Assembly: GCA_963774405.1 (NCBI GenBank)
Contig: CAVZEV010000006.1
Span: 1-43,667, forward strand
Length of the DNA: 43,667 nucleotides
Source of the DNA: VRUE01 sp963774405
GTDB lineage: Bacteria; Actinomycetota; Thermoleophilia; Solirubrobacterales; 70-9
Reading direction: 5' to 3'
A model generated the notes under the pieces. That model was not told the DNA's origin, did not search any database, and was given only the letters and a program-made list of their open reading frames with translations. Within the stretch, counting starts at the first letter, position 1, and each line of letters starts with the position of its first letter. Below are positions 1 through 9,140 of this stretch, piece after piece. A program made the translations under genes and the position numbers.

Positions 1-53
1 TGTACCAAGAAACCTGAGGCGGCTCGGGCGCCGCTCCGGGCGACGCGAGAGGC

Positions 54-560
54 CTATTCGCTGCAGTCGGGTTCGATCGAGCTGGTGTATTCGTGCCAGT
101 CCCGGGCGAACGCTTCGAAGCCAATCGTGCCCATCGCCCCGCGCGCGATGAAGAGGGTGTCGCATTCTTCGAAGAAGTACTCAACCCGCGATTCTTCGTT
201 GGCGACGTCGAAGGCCCAGGCGACGACGGGCCGGCCACCGACCTTCTGCCGTTTCAGCCACCGTTCGCGGTAGCCGGGCATTTTGCTGGTCTGAATCCGC
301 GCCAGCTGGGCGTTGTACATCGGCGTGCCGGTTTCGCTCGCAAGGCGGGTGTTGACGGCGAAGGTCGGTCCCACCGGGTCGTGCCAGGCGCTTTCGAGGA
401 ACCCGTCCACTTCCTTTTCGTCCGCGACCTTCGACCAGCCGTTGTTGATCGTGATCTTGTAGGTGGCGGGACGGTCGGGGCCGCTGCTCCCTCCGCAGCC
501 GACAGCGAAGAGTGCGATGGCGAGAATCACCCCTGCGCGAATGACGCTCAACTTAATCAC
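54..560 (-). CDS. Small exported lipoprotein of unknown function
   Basis: The 168-residue product starts with a short basic n-region, a hydrophobic stretch (about residues 9-20) and a lipobox AVGC at 19-22, followed by GGSSG, so it should be lipidated at Cys22 and anchored outside the membrane. The rest is a small soluble domain with Cys132 and a near-terminal Cys165. I do not recognise the family. The start is GTG at 560-558; a GGAG-type ribosome site lies about 20 nt upstream and a perfect 7-bp hairpin (558-575) covers the start codon. It lies downstream of the large membrane protein on the same strand, about 50 bp away. Confidence 0.7.
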   Translation of the reverse strand: MIKLSVIRAGVILAIALFAVGCGGSSGPDRPATYKITINNGWSKVADEKEVDGFLESAWHDPVGPTFAVNTRLASETGTPMYNAQLARIQTSKMPGYRERWLKRQKVGGRPVVAWAFDVANEESRVEYFFEECDTLFIARGAMGTIGFEAFARDWHEYTSSIEPDCSE

Positions 561-575
561 TATTTTTGAATAGTG
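558..575 (-). promoter_or_regulatory. Hairpin over the lipoprotein start codon
   Basis: CACTATT (558-564) and AATAGTG (569-575) are perfect inverted arms with a 4-nt loop. The GTG start codon of the lipoprotein gene forms the 3' end of the RNA hairpin. It may tune initiation, or may be chance in an AT-rich leader. Confidence 0.35.
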
Positions 576-609
576 ACAGGAATCTCCTTCGTTGCTGATG
601 TGGCCGCGA

Positions 610-2808
610 TCAGGGGCCGCCGCCGAATCGTGGCGGGAGTCGGCCCGGGGCGAGTTGGCCGGGGGGCAGGTGAAGGCCTCCTGCCTCGGACGGAAGGAAG
701 CGGGCGGAGGCGCAGCGGTCGGGGTCCAGGGGCCCGGTCAGCCAGAAGAGGCCGGCCGGTAGGGCGCGGAGGATTGTTCTTGCCGTGCCGCCGGCGACTG
801 TCCAGCCGAGCTGTGGGGGGATCAGAGGAGAGCCGGGGTCTTCGGGAGTGATCAAGATCGCGTCGAAGCGGCCGGCGTTGATCACTTCCCGCCAGCGGCG
901 GCAGCTCGCGATCGGTGTGAGGCCGCCGGCGGGCCGGGGTTCGCCCAGGTAGCGGACTTCATTGGAGAGGTCATCCCCGTAGAGGGTGTACTGGCCGTAG
1001 GCGGCGGGGGGCCCGACTATGCCGATCCGCAGGCCGTGCTGTTCGCGAGCCCATGATTGGATCAACCTCCATTGCGGGGTGGCGCGAAACCCGGGGTTGT
1101 CCAGCGGCGGCGCCACGTCAACGCTGTAGCGGTCTTCGAAGTACTGGCGCTGCTGTGCATAGCCGGCAGTCACGGCAATCGCAATCACGCTCAGCAGGAC
1201 TATTCGGCGAAGGTTGGTGGCCGGCGCGCGCAGTAGCCATACCGGGATGAGGACGGCGCCGGCGCCGATCGCGAGCGCCGTGAACAACTGCGGCTGGACC
1301 CATTCGGTAGAGGCGATGGCGGTCACCGCCGTGACCGCCGCATAGGCGGGAAGCAGCACCCGGCGGGCGATAAGGCGCGACTCGCAGAGCGGCAAGAGGA
1401 TCAGCCCGATTGCCATTCCGGGGGCGGCGTAGCGCAGGTTGGAGGCGAAACCGTAAGGCCCTTCGTCCAGGCCCGAGGCCGAGATCGGGTTGAAGACGTG
1501 GGCGATCAGGATCGCCGCGCCGGCGAGGGCGAGGACGCGGATCGGCGTGCTGTGGCGACGGCGCAGGCCGAGCACGATCCCGGCGAGAGCGGCAAAGAGG
1601 ATGACGAACCAAAGTGGCCCAAGGGTTTCGTCGAGGCCCGGGAGGAAGAACTTGTCCCAAACGTGTTGGTTGGCGACGTACTCGGCAATCGAGTGAGCCG
1701 GACGGGGATAGAGCGCCTCCTGGTCGGGCCCTGGCAGCGGGCCGAAATTTAGCCAGGGCAGCGGGTTGCCGGAATGAACCAGGTTGCGCAAGTACCAAAA
1801 TCCCCCGGTGGCGAGCAGCCCACCGAGCCAGATCCCGGCACGGCGGGTAGCTCTGCCTCGCTCGATCCAGAGAAACCCGGCGGTGATTACGGCGACGGGA
1901 GCCAGCATCGTCACCTTTGCGCCGATTGCGAGGCCGGCAGCCAGCGCCGCAACGGCGAGCGGGCCGGATGCGATCTTCAGGTCCGCAGTGCCCGGTCGGC
2001 CTGGGCTCGTTGGGCTTTCCGCGGCCCAGGCGTTGGCCAGGATCGCAACCGCCGCGAGCAGGCAGGCCAACGCCATGATGTCGCTTGGCGCGTTGCCGGC
2101 CTGGATCAACATCATGTCGGAATCGACGATGAGAACGGTTCCAAGCAGGGTGACGGGGGCAAGGCCGAATGGACGCCCGACGCACCAAGCGGCCAGGAGC
2201 GCAATGCCCATCCAGCCGAAGTTGAGCAACGGTGAGAGCAGGTCGTTGCCGAGCGCGACCATTCCGATCGCGTGCAGCAACTCGGAGTTGAGTGGGTAGT
2301 ACCAAACCGCCAACTTCAGGGGATCGGTGAGAAGCAGGCCCCCGACCGAGCCTGTTTGCGCGAACCAGGCAGCGAATGGCAGGTGGTACCAGAGGCTGTC
2401 CTGACGGTAGATGCCGACGTCGAGGCTCTCCAGAACCGGTCCGGCCCAGTGGACGGCTGTGAGCAGCGCGGCGCCGATTGCGATCGTCGAGGCAAGGCGC
2501 CCGACCGGGGCCGCGGGAGGCAGTGCTGGGGCCCGGCCGTCCACGGGCCTCGGCCGCCGGCGACTCAGGCCGAAGGCGAGTCCCAGTGCCGCGATCACCA
2601 AGGCGGGGGCGTTGAGCAAGCCCACGATGCCCAGGAGCTCGGCTACGACGACGGCTGCCGAGAGCGTGAGAACGATTGTGGCGAGGGCAGCCGGGGCCGC
2701 GTTCCAATCGGGCATCAGCCAGACGCGCACTCGCCGGGCGCCCAGCCAGAATCCACCGATGATGAGGCCAACTAGCGCGAGTCCGGTTAGGTATTCGACG
2801 ATGTTCAT
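610..2808 (-). CDS. Polytopic membrane protein, GT-C/GT39-like glycosyltransferase candidate
   Basis: About 732 residues from the ATG at 2808 (an in-frame ATG at 2877 would add 23 unlikely residues). It has roughly a dozen hydrophobic segments over the first two thirds and a soluble C-terminal part with small conserved-looking pieces. After the first segments, an acidic and aromatic loop (DSLWYHLPFAAWFAQTG) followed by YYPLNSELLHAIG resembles the first periplasmic loop of GT-C enzymes that use polyprenyl-phosphate sugars. This fold assignment is by pattern only. It shares strand with the lipoprotein gene and is divergent from the propeller genes. Confidence 0.6.
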   Translation of the reverse strand: MNIVEYLTGLALVGLIIGGFWLGARRVRVWLMPDWNAAPAALATIVLTLSAAVVVAELLGIVGLLNAPALVIAALGLAFGLSRRRPRPVDGRAPALPPAAPVGRLASTIAIGAALLTAVHWAGPVLESLDVGIYRQDSLWYHLPFAAWFAQTGSVGGLLLTDPLKLAVWYYPLNSELLHAIGMVALGNDLLSPLLNFGWMGIALLAAWCVGRPFGLAPVTLLGTVLIVDSDMMLIQAGNAPSDIMALACLLAAVAILANAWAAESPTSPGRPGTADLKIASGPLAVAALAAGLAIGAKVTMLAPVAVITAGFLWIERGRATRRAGIWLGGLLATGGFWYLRNLVHSGNPLPWLNFGPLPGPDQEALYPRPAHSIAEYVANQHVWDKFFLPGLDETLGPLWFVILFAALAGIVLGLRRRHSTPIRVLALAGAAILIAHVFNPISASGLDEGPYGFASNLRYAAPGMAIGLILLPLCESRLIARRVLLPAYAAVTAVTAIASTEWVQPQLFTALAIGAGAVLIPVWLLRAPATNLRRIVLLSVIAIAVTAGYAQQRQYFEDRYSVDVAPPLDNPGFRATPQWRLIQSWAREQHGLRIGIVGPPAAYGQYTLYGDDLSNEVRYLGEPRPAGGLTPIASCRRWREVINAGRFDAILITPEDPGSPLIPPQLGWTVAGGTARTILRALPAGLFWLTGPLDPDRCASARFLPSEAGGLHLPPGQLAPGRLPPRFGGGP

Positions 2809-2980
2809 TGCTTCACCCGGGCCGGCTCGGCCCGATCGGTACGCGAGCATAGGTGAGCTGCGGAAGGGGCCGACCACCGGGTCAATTGATATAAAGCCCG
2901 GGTATCCAAACAGGAGTTATTGTGTATTCGCGCCTCGGTCTCGCCGAAGGTGAATTGAATTTCAGGAGAAAGGCTGAACG

Positions 2981-4594
2981 TTGGGGAAAGGCAGCGGGTT
3001 GACCAGCGGGGTCCGCGTGCGGTTCGCGATTCTGACGTGTGCCGCCGCGCTATTGGGCTTTGCGGCACTGATCGTTTCTGCCAGCGACGACGGCAATGCC
3101 GCCTTCCCAGGCCTGAACGGCAAAATCGTCTACTCCTCCGGCGCTGCATACGTGACCTCGATTTGGGCGGCCAACGCCGATGGCAGCTCACCGACCCAGC
3201 TCACCGTGGGCAACAGCGACTATGCCCCGTCTTACTCCGCCGATGGGAGTCGGATCGCCTTCGGCCGTGAAGACGGCGTCGCCGTGATGAATTCGGACGG
3301 CTCCGGGCTTACCCAACTGACGTCGGGCAACCGCACTAACTCGAACAGCACGAAATGGCAGGAAAACTACAACGATCCCCGTTCCGCCAAAATCATTCCC
3401 TTCGTCAAGATCCAGTCCTACGGCGAAAGCTGGCAGAGGACGAGCAGCCCGGCCTTCTCACCGGACGGCTCCCAGCTCGCCGTCGTGGAAAGCAGAGGGA
3501 AATACACGGGTAGGAGCATCTGCGCCGTTGAAGCGCTCGAAGACACGGAATGCATCAGTGGCTACGGCTCGACCGAAGGCTCGTATTTCAACTACGAAGA
3601 AGAATGCTCCGGATGCGTCTCGCACATCGTCACGATCAGCTCGACCAGTGGCGCTGTTACCGGTGAGGTGACGCCGCCCTCCTCGACCAACGAAGACTAC
3701 GGGCCAACCTATGCCGCCAACGGCGCACTGGCCTTCTCGCGCTGGTCCAGCTCGCACTCGATGATCTACGTCGTCAGCTCACCTGGGGCAGCCGCGGTTC
3801 CGGTGACTTCCGGTCCCTATGATTCCGGGCCGAACTTCTCCCCCGATGGGTCGCGGATCGCCTTCGAGCACGATGGTCGGGAAATCGGTGTGGTCGGCGT
3901 CGGCGGCGGGCCTGTATCGCTCCTTCCGACCCTGCCCTTGCCGCCGGGAGCGACCAAAAGCTACGCAGTGTCACCCGCATTCTCACCCGACGGGTCGAAG
4001 ATCGTCTTCGAGCGCAGCTCCTATGGCTCTTCGGGCAAGATCGACAGCGGTCTTTACACGATGGGGCTCGACGGTTCGGGCCTGACCAAGATAGTCAACG
4101 AAGCCTATGGACCGGACTGGCAGCCGGTGCCCCCGCCGCCCCCGCCGACGCCGGTAGGCAGCAAAGCCAAAAAAGGCAAGATCAAGCTCAATAAAAGGCA
4201 CGAGGCTGTGATCGGCACGATCGTCTGCGGCAGCTCGCCGTGCAAACTGAAGGTGCTTTCGGCCTTGCTGAAAATCCAGTCGTCGAAAACAGCCGGAAAG
4301 AAGCACGGCCACGGGAGGGCGGCGGCTTCCAGCAAAAAGGCGAAGAAGTCGGGCGCCAAGGCCTATCCCGTAAAGATCATCGTGCCGAAGGCGCTGGCGC
4401 CGGGCAAAACGACCAAGGTGAAGGTGAAGGTCACCGGAAAGGCGCTGGCCGCGTTGAGCCGGGCTGGAAAAGGTGCGCTCACTGTCAAGATCAGGGTCAC
4501 CGAAGGGCTTGGCAAGAAGGTCGAGGTGTTCAAGTCGAAGTTGACGCCACCGCCCGCTGCCAAGAAGCACCACAAGAAGAAGTCAAAGCACTAG
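2981..4594 (+). CDS. Exported TolB/PD40-type beta-propeller protein with Lys-rich tail
   Basis: 537 residues. The start is TTG at 2981, chosen because AGGAGAAAG lies about 9 nt upstream and a signal peptide follows directly (hydrophobic core about 15-35). Residues 40-380 carry repeated WD40-like PD40 blades, visible as YSADGSRIAF, FSPDGSQLAV, FSPDGSRIAF and FSPDGSKIVF. A Pro-rich linker (PPPPPPTP) joins the propeller to a basic C-terminal domain full of Lys, Gly and Ala that ends in KKHHKKKSKH. The tail may bind acidic cell-wall polymers or nucleic acid; that is inference. The gene immediately downstream is a close paralogue. Confidence 0.8.
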   Translation: MGKGSGLTSGVRVRFAILTCAAALLGFAALIVSASDDGNAAFPGLNGKIVYSSGAAYVTSIWAANADGSSPTQLTVGNSDYAPSYSADGSRIAFGREDGVAVMNSDGSGLTQLTSGNRTNSNSTKWQENYNDPRSAKIIPFVKIQSYGESWQRTSSPAFSPDGSQLAVVESRGKYTGRSICAVEALEDTECISGYGSTEGSYFNYEEECSGCVSHIVTISSTSGAVTGEVTPPSSTNEDYGPTYAANGALAFSRWSSSHSMIYVVSSPGAAAVPVTSGPYDSGPNFSPDGSRIAFEHDGREIGVVGVGGGPVSLLPTLPLPPGATKSYAVSPAFSPDGSKIVFERSSYGSSGKIDSGLYTMGLDGSGLTKIVNEAYGPDWQPVPPPPPPTPVGSKAKKGKIKLNKRHEAVIGTIVCGSSPCKLKVLSALLKIQSSKTAGKKHGHGRAAASSKKAKKSGAKAYPVKIIVPKALAPGKTTKVKVKVTGKALAALSRAGKGALTVKIRVTEGLGKKVEVFKSKLTPPPAAKKHHKKKSKH

Positions 4595-4603
4595 GTGTAG
4601 AGA

Positions 4604-6134
4604 GTGGGCGGCTTTCGTTTGGCTCCGCGCCGCGGCGCGACGTTCGCCGGCGCGGCCCTGGCCACGCTGTGCGGATTCGCCGTGCTGGCGATCTCGATGA
4701 GCGAAAGCGGCGATGCCGCATTCTCCGGGCTCAACGGCAGGATCGCCTACGCGTCCGGTGAGTCCTACTCCTATTCGAGCGCGGCGATCTGGGTCGCGAA
4801 CGCCGACGGAGGCTCGCCCACGATGCTGGTCGCCGGCTCCGGTGTCTCGGCTCCCTCGTATTCGGCCGACGGCAGCCGGATCGCATTCGACAAGGACGGG
4901 GGAATCGCCGTGATGAGTGCGAGCGGCTCCGGGCTGACACAGCTGCTGAGCGGAAGCCACTCGCAGTCGTCGCGAATCGAATGGAGGAAAAATTACCCCG
5001 ATCCCCATTCGGGCAAAATCATCCCGATTGTAAAGATCGAATCCTTCGACGAAGAATGGCAAAGCTTCGATCATCCCTCGTTTTCTCCCGACGGAACGCG
5101 GCTCGCCGCCTCCGAGGCGAGCGGGAAGCGGACCAACAGCAGTATCTGCGCCGTTGAAGCCCTCAATGACCACCAATGCGTCCTCTTTCCCGACCCGAAC
5201 ACCTACTTCAACTACGAATACAGCTGCAATGCCTGTGGGGCTCACCTGATCTCGGTCAGCTCCACGACCGGCGTCCGACTGGAAGCGCTGACCGAACTGG
5301 TCGGCAACCGCAGGGACACCAAGCCCTCCTACTCGGCCGATGGCAGGATCGCCTTTGCCCGGGGGGCTCAGGGCGGGTCGTCGATATTCGTGCTGGATGC
5401 GCCGGGCGCTGCCCCGCGACGCGTGACCTCCGGCCAGTCCGATCGCACGCCCGACTTTTCACCGGACTCCTCCAAGATCGTTTTCAGCCATGGGTACGCC
5501 GACATCGGCGTGGTGGGTGTCGGCGGCGGAACCGTGCAGCTTCTGCCGGTGCCCGCTCCGCCGGAAGGCTCCGGCGGTTACGTCAACTCACCGGTCTTTT
5601 CTCCCGACGGGTCGCACATCGCCCTGCGGAGGGGGGTGTACGGCCCCACCGGCCGAGACGAATCCGGGCTTTTCACCATGGCCCTCGACGGTTCGGGATT
5701 CACGCGGATTGCCGCCGACGGGTTTGCTCCCAGCCTGGCAGCCTCAGTCGCCACCGCCACCCCCCGCGGCGCGCCCCAAGGCAAAAGCGAGGAAGGGCAA
5801 GGTCAGGCTCAACAAGAAGGGCCGGGCCAAGATCGGCACGATCACCTGTGGTGGGACTCGCTGCTCGCTCAGGGTCATCTCGGCGCGGCTTAAGGTGGGC
5901 AAGCGGTCGTGCGATCAGATCCGCACCAGGTTGGCCAGGAGGCTCGCACCGGGCAAGCGCGCCAGGCTCGGGATCAAGGTCTTCGGCAAATGCCTGCTCG
6001 CCCTGGAAAAGGCGGGCAAGGGAAAGCTGCTGGTCAGGGTCCGGGTCAGGGACGCGCTCGGCAAGAAAGTGCTGACGCTGAAATCGACCCTTATCCCGGC
6101 CAAGGCGCCGAAAAAGAAGCACCGACGGAAATAG
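4604..6134 (+). CDS. Second PD40 beta-propeller protein, frameshifted near 5734
   Basis: Tandem paralogue of the preceding gene with the same plan: GTG start 9 nt after its stop, signal peptide, PD40 blades (YSADGSRIAF, FSPDGTRLAA, FSPDSSKIVF, FSPDGSHIAL), Pro-rich linker, Lys/Arg-rich tail. The propeller frame runs to a stop at 5893, but the tail matching the paralogue (WQPQ, PPPPP, then KGKVRLNKKGRAKIGTI) is in the next frame and ends at 6134. Removing one C from the CC at 5734-5735 restores a continuous protein of about 509 residues. Either a consensus error or a recent mutation; the intact tail favours error. Confidence 0.75.
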
Positions 6135-6162
6135 GTCCGGGGCCGGCGGCTAACCTCGCGCC

Positions 6163-7009
6163 GTGGTGGCGCTTGGCATAGTCGCGGCGGTTGGGGCCTC
6201 GCTGCTCTACAACACCTCGATCGCGCTGCAGGCGCTGGAGGCGCGGGAGGTGCCCGGAGGAGCACTCGCTGCGGCCCTCGCTGATCGGCAGGCTGGTGCG
6301 CAACCGGCGCTGGCTGGGGGCGACGGCTGCTGGGGCTGGCGGGCTGGCCGCTGGAGATCGCGGCGCTGCTGCTGGCGCCGCTGACCGTCGTGCAGCCCTG
6401 CCTGGCCAGCGGCCTGATCCTGCTGCTCTGGCTGGGCGCGACGCGGCTGGGGGAGAGGCCGGGACGGCGCGAGTGCGCTGGCCGTGGCGGCGATCGTCGC
6501 TCGGGGTCGCCGGCGTCGCCCTGGGCGCGCCGGAGCGGACCACCGACCACGCCGGCGGCGGCGCGATCGCGCTGGCGCTGGTCCTGGTCGCGATCCCGGT
6601 CGCTCGCGCCCTACCTGCTGCGCGGCCGGGCGCAGCGCGTCTCGGGGCGCTTGCCGTGCTCAGCGCCGGCTGCGGCTACGCCTGGACGGCGATCGCCAGC
6701 AAGCTGCTCACCGACGAGCTGGCGGCGGGCGCGGTGCTGCGTCGCGCTCGCCTGGCTGGCCACCGCCGCAGCCTCCGAGGGCCTGGCGCTGCTCAGCGAG
6801 ATGAGCGCCCTGCAGCGCCGGCCGGCGACCCACGTGGCGCCGGCGATGTTCGCCGTCCAGGTGCTCGTGCCGGTGCTTGCTCGCGCCGCTGATCTTCGGC
6901 GAGTCGTGGGGCGCGACCCCGCTCGGCGGTGCGGCGCTGGTCGCCTTCATGGCCGTCGCCGTCGCCGGGACCGTCGCTCCTCGCCGGCTCGCGGGCGGTC
7001 GGCGCGTGA
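6163..7009 (+). pseudogene. EamA/DMT-like transporter, broken by many frameshifts
   Basis: Hydrophobic pieces of one multi-span transporter lie in all three frames in the right order: an N-terminal helix from GTG 6163, LIGRLVRNRRWLGA, WPLEIAALLLAPLTVVQPCL, LAVLSAGCGYAWTAIASKLL, LAWLATAAASEGLALLSE, APLIFGESWGATPLGG, and a last piece ending LLAGSRAVGA with TGA at 7007-7009. About nine one-base indels are needed to join them, the first near 6257 (extra G) and the next near 6325 (extra T). The drug/metabolite transporter fold is assigned from the helix pattern and the FGE motif near the end. A TAACCT box 6 nt before the GTG suggests a leaderless start. Confidence 0.55.
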
Positions 7010-7160
7010 TTGAGAGCGCTCAGGCAAGGGGACTCCGACGCGTTCGCCCGAGCTCCGATCCGCCTGCACTGCGTAGCCTTGCCGGCCGCCTTCGCGCCTC
7101 GCTGCGTTCTCGTCCTGCGAAAGGCAACCATCCACAGTCGACGAACAAGGGGCCACCGTA

Positions 7161-8196
7161 GGGTCCGCAGAGACAATCCGGTCCGACGCGACCAAGTTCG
7201 CGATTGGGTTCGACCACCGCGACCGCGCCAGGCTGTTCGAGCTGTGGGCCGAGGTCCTCGACTCCGAGCAGTGGTCGGAGGGGCGCATGCTGGAGGCCTT
7301 CGAGCAGCGCTGGGCGGAGTGGAACGGGCTGCCCAGCCTCGGCCTCTCGAGCTGGGCGGGCGGCGCACTGGCGGCGCTGGAGTTCGCCGGGGTGCGCGGC
7401 GAGACGGTGCTCTGTCCGTCCAACACCTTCATGGCGACGCCGCTGGCGGCGATCAAGGCCGGCGCCGAGGTCGAGTTCGTCGACTGCAACCGCGACGACC
7501 TCTGCATGTCCTTCGAGGACTTCGAGGCGAAGGCCGAGCGGCACAGGCCGAAGGCCGCGATCCTCGTCCACATCGGCGGCCACATCGCCTTCGATGCCGA
7601 GCGCATCGCCGCCTACTGCCGCGACAACGGGATCTTCCTGCTCGAGGACTGCGCCCACGCCCACGGCGCCGACTGGAACGGCCGCAGGCCGGGTGGCTTC
7701 GGCGATGCCGGCGTCTACTCGCTCTATGCGACGAAGACCGTCTCCACCGGCGAGGGCGGCGTGCTCGTCTCCGCCGACCCGGAGCTGATCGAGTTCGCGC
7801 GCAAGTTCCGCAACTACGGCAAGTTCGAGCACGAGGTCGACGGCCTCAACTTCCGGATGAGCGAGTTCACCGCCGCCCTCGGACTGGTCCAGGCCGAGCG
7901 CATGGAGGAGATCGTCGCCTGGAAGAACGACTACGCGCGCGAGCACCTCGACCCGCTGCATCCCGCCCGGCTCGAGCTGCCCGACGGGATGACCTCCGGC
8001 CTCTACAAGTACATCGTCTTCGACGAGATCGAGAAGTCCACCGGCGCGCGTCTACGAGGAGCCGTGCCACCGGATCATGGGCCGCTCCGAGGAGCTGCCG
8101 AACACCGACTGGGTGGCGGAGAACCACTGGTGCGTGCCGCTCTACTACCGCCCCGGAGAGCCGAGCCGCGGCACTCGGCAGGAGGAGGAAGCATGA
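7161..8196 (+). CDS. DegT/DnrJ/EryC1/StrS-family PLP aminotransferase, one frameshift
   Basis: Sugar aminotransferase family, which usually transfers an amino group to a nucleotide-linked keto sugar. Visible: LCPSNTFMATPLAAIKAGAE near the N-terminus, LEDCAHAHGA (PLP Asp region), SLYATKTVSTGEGGVL with the Schiff-base Lys, and FRMSEFTAALG. Homologous sequence starts upstream of the first ATG (7287): residues KFAIGFDHRDRARLFELW are encoded from about 7191, so the true start is unclear and 7161 is a guess. Near 8049 an extra C moves the last 48 codons (VYEEPCHRIMG to the TGA at 8194-8196) into another frame. The stop overlaps the ATG of the epimerase (ATGA). Confidence 0.75.
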
Positions 8197-9140
8197 GGGT
8201 CCTGGTAACCGGCGGCGGGGGCTTCATCGGCTCCCACGTGGTCGACCGCCTGATCGAGCGCGGGATCACGCCGCGGATCTTCGACCTCAGCGCCTCGCCC
8301 TACCACTCGCCGCTCGAGGTCGAGACCTTCACCGGCAGCATCACCGATCCCGCCAACCTCGACCTGGCGATGCGCGACTGCGACGCGGTGATCCACCTCG
8401 CCGCGGTCGCCGACGTCGGCCCACGTCCTCGCCGACCCGGTCCTCGCCGAGGAGGTCAACACGCGCGGCACGCTCAACGTGCTGGAGGCGGCCTGCCGGG
8501 CGAAGGTCGGCCGCGTCGTCTACGGCTCGACCACCTGGGTCTACAGCGACTGCGCCGAGCAGGAGGTCGACGAGGAGACGCCGATCCCGGCGCCGCGCCA
8601 CCTCTACACCGCGACCAAGCTGGCCGGGGAGACCTACTGCGCCGGCTACGCCGAGCTCTATGACCTCGAGTAGCACGGTGCTGCGCTTCGGCATCCCCTA
8701 CGGCCCGCGCGCCCGCGCCGCCGGCGTCGTCGCCAAGTTCACCGACCTGGCCTTCGAAGGCAAGCCGCTGACGATCGCCGGCGACGGCAGACCACCCGCA
8801 GCTTCATCTACGTCGAGGACCTCGCCGACGGGATCGTCGCCGCGCTGGCGCCCGAGGCCGCCGGCCGCACCTACAACCTCTCCGGCGACGAGGTCGTGAC
8901 GATCCTCGAAATCGCCGAGCGGGTGCAGGAAAACGTCGATGGCTGCGAGATCGTCCACACGCCGCCGCGCCCCGGCGACTTCCCCGGCAAGGACGATCTC
9001 CAACGCAGCGGGCCCTGGACGAGCTCGGCTGGAAGGCCGAGACCAGCTTCCGAGAGGGCGTGCGCAAGTACGTCGAGTGGGTGCGCAGCACCACGCGCCC
9101 GCCCGACCCGGTCCCCGGCAAGCAGCCCTCGCTGAACGGC
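8193..9140 (+). pseudogene. NAD-dependent sugar epimerase/dehydratase, about five frameshifts
   Basis: Extended short-chain dehydrogenase. The ATG at 8193 opens MRVLVTGGGGFIGSHVVDRL with the GxxGxxG NAD motif; then VIHLAAVADV, VVYGSTTWVYSD, the YxxxK active site (LYTATKLAGE), RFGIPYGPRARAAGV and SFIYVEDLADGIV follow in different frames. One-base changes that restore the frame: extra G near 8418, extra T at 8671, one base missing near 8790, extra G near 9000, missing C near 9015. The C-terminus (ALDELGWKAETSFREGVRKYVEWV) then runs without a stop into the glycosyltransferase reading frame, so the gene end is approximate. It probably acts with the DegT enzyme on a nucleotide sugar. Confidence 0.7.

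Noticed and set aside
7010..7160. Possible repeat or small gene between the transporter and the DegT gene
   Set aside because: Only GC-rich text with short imperfect dyads is visible; no copy elsewhere in the window.
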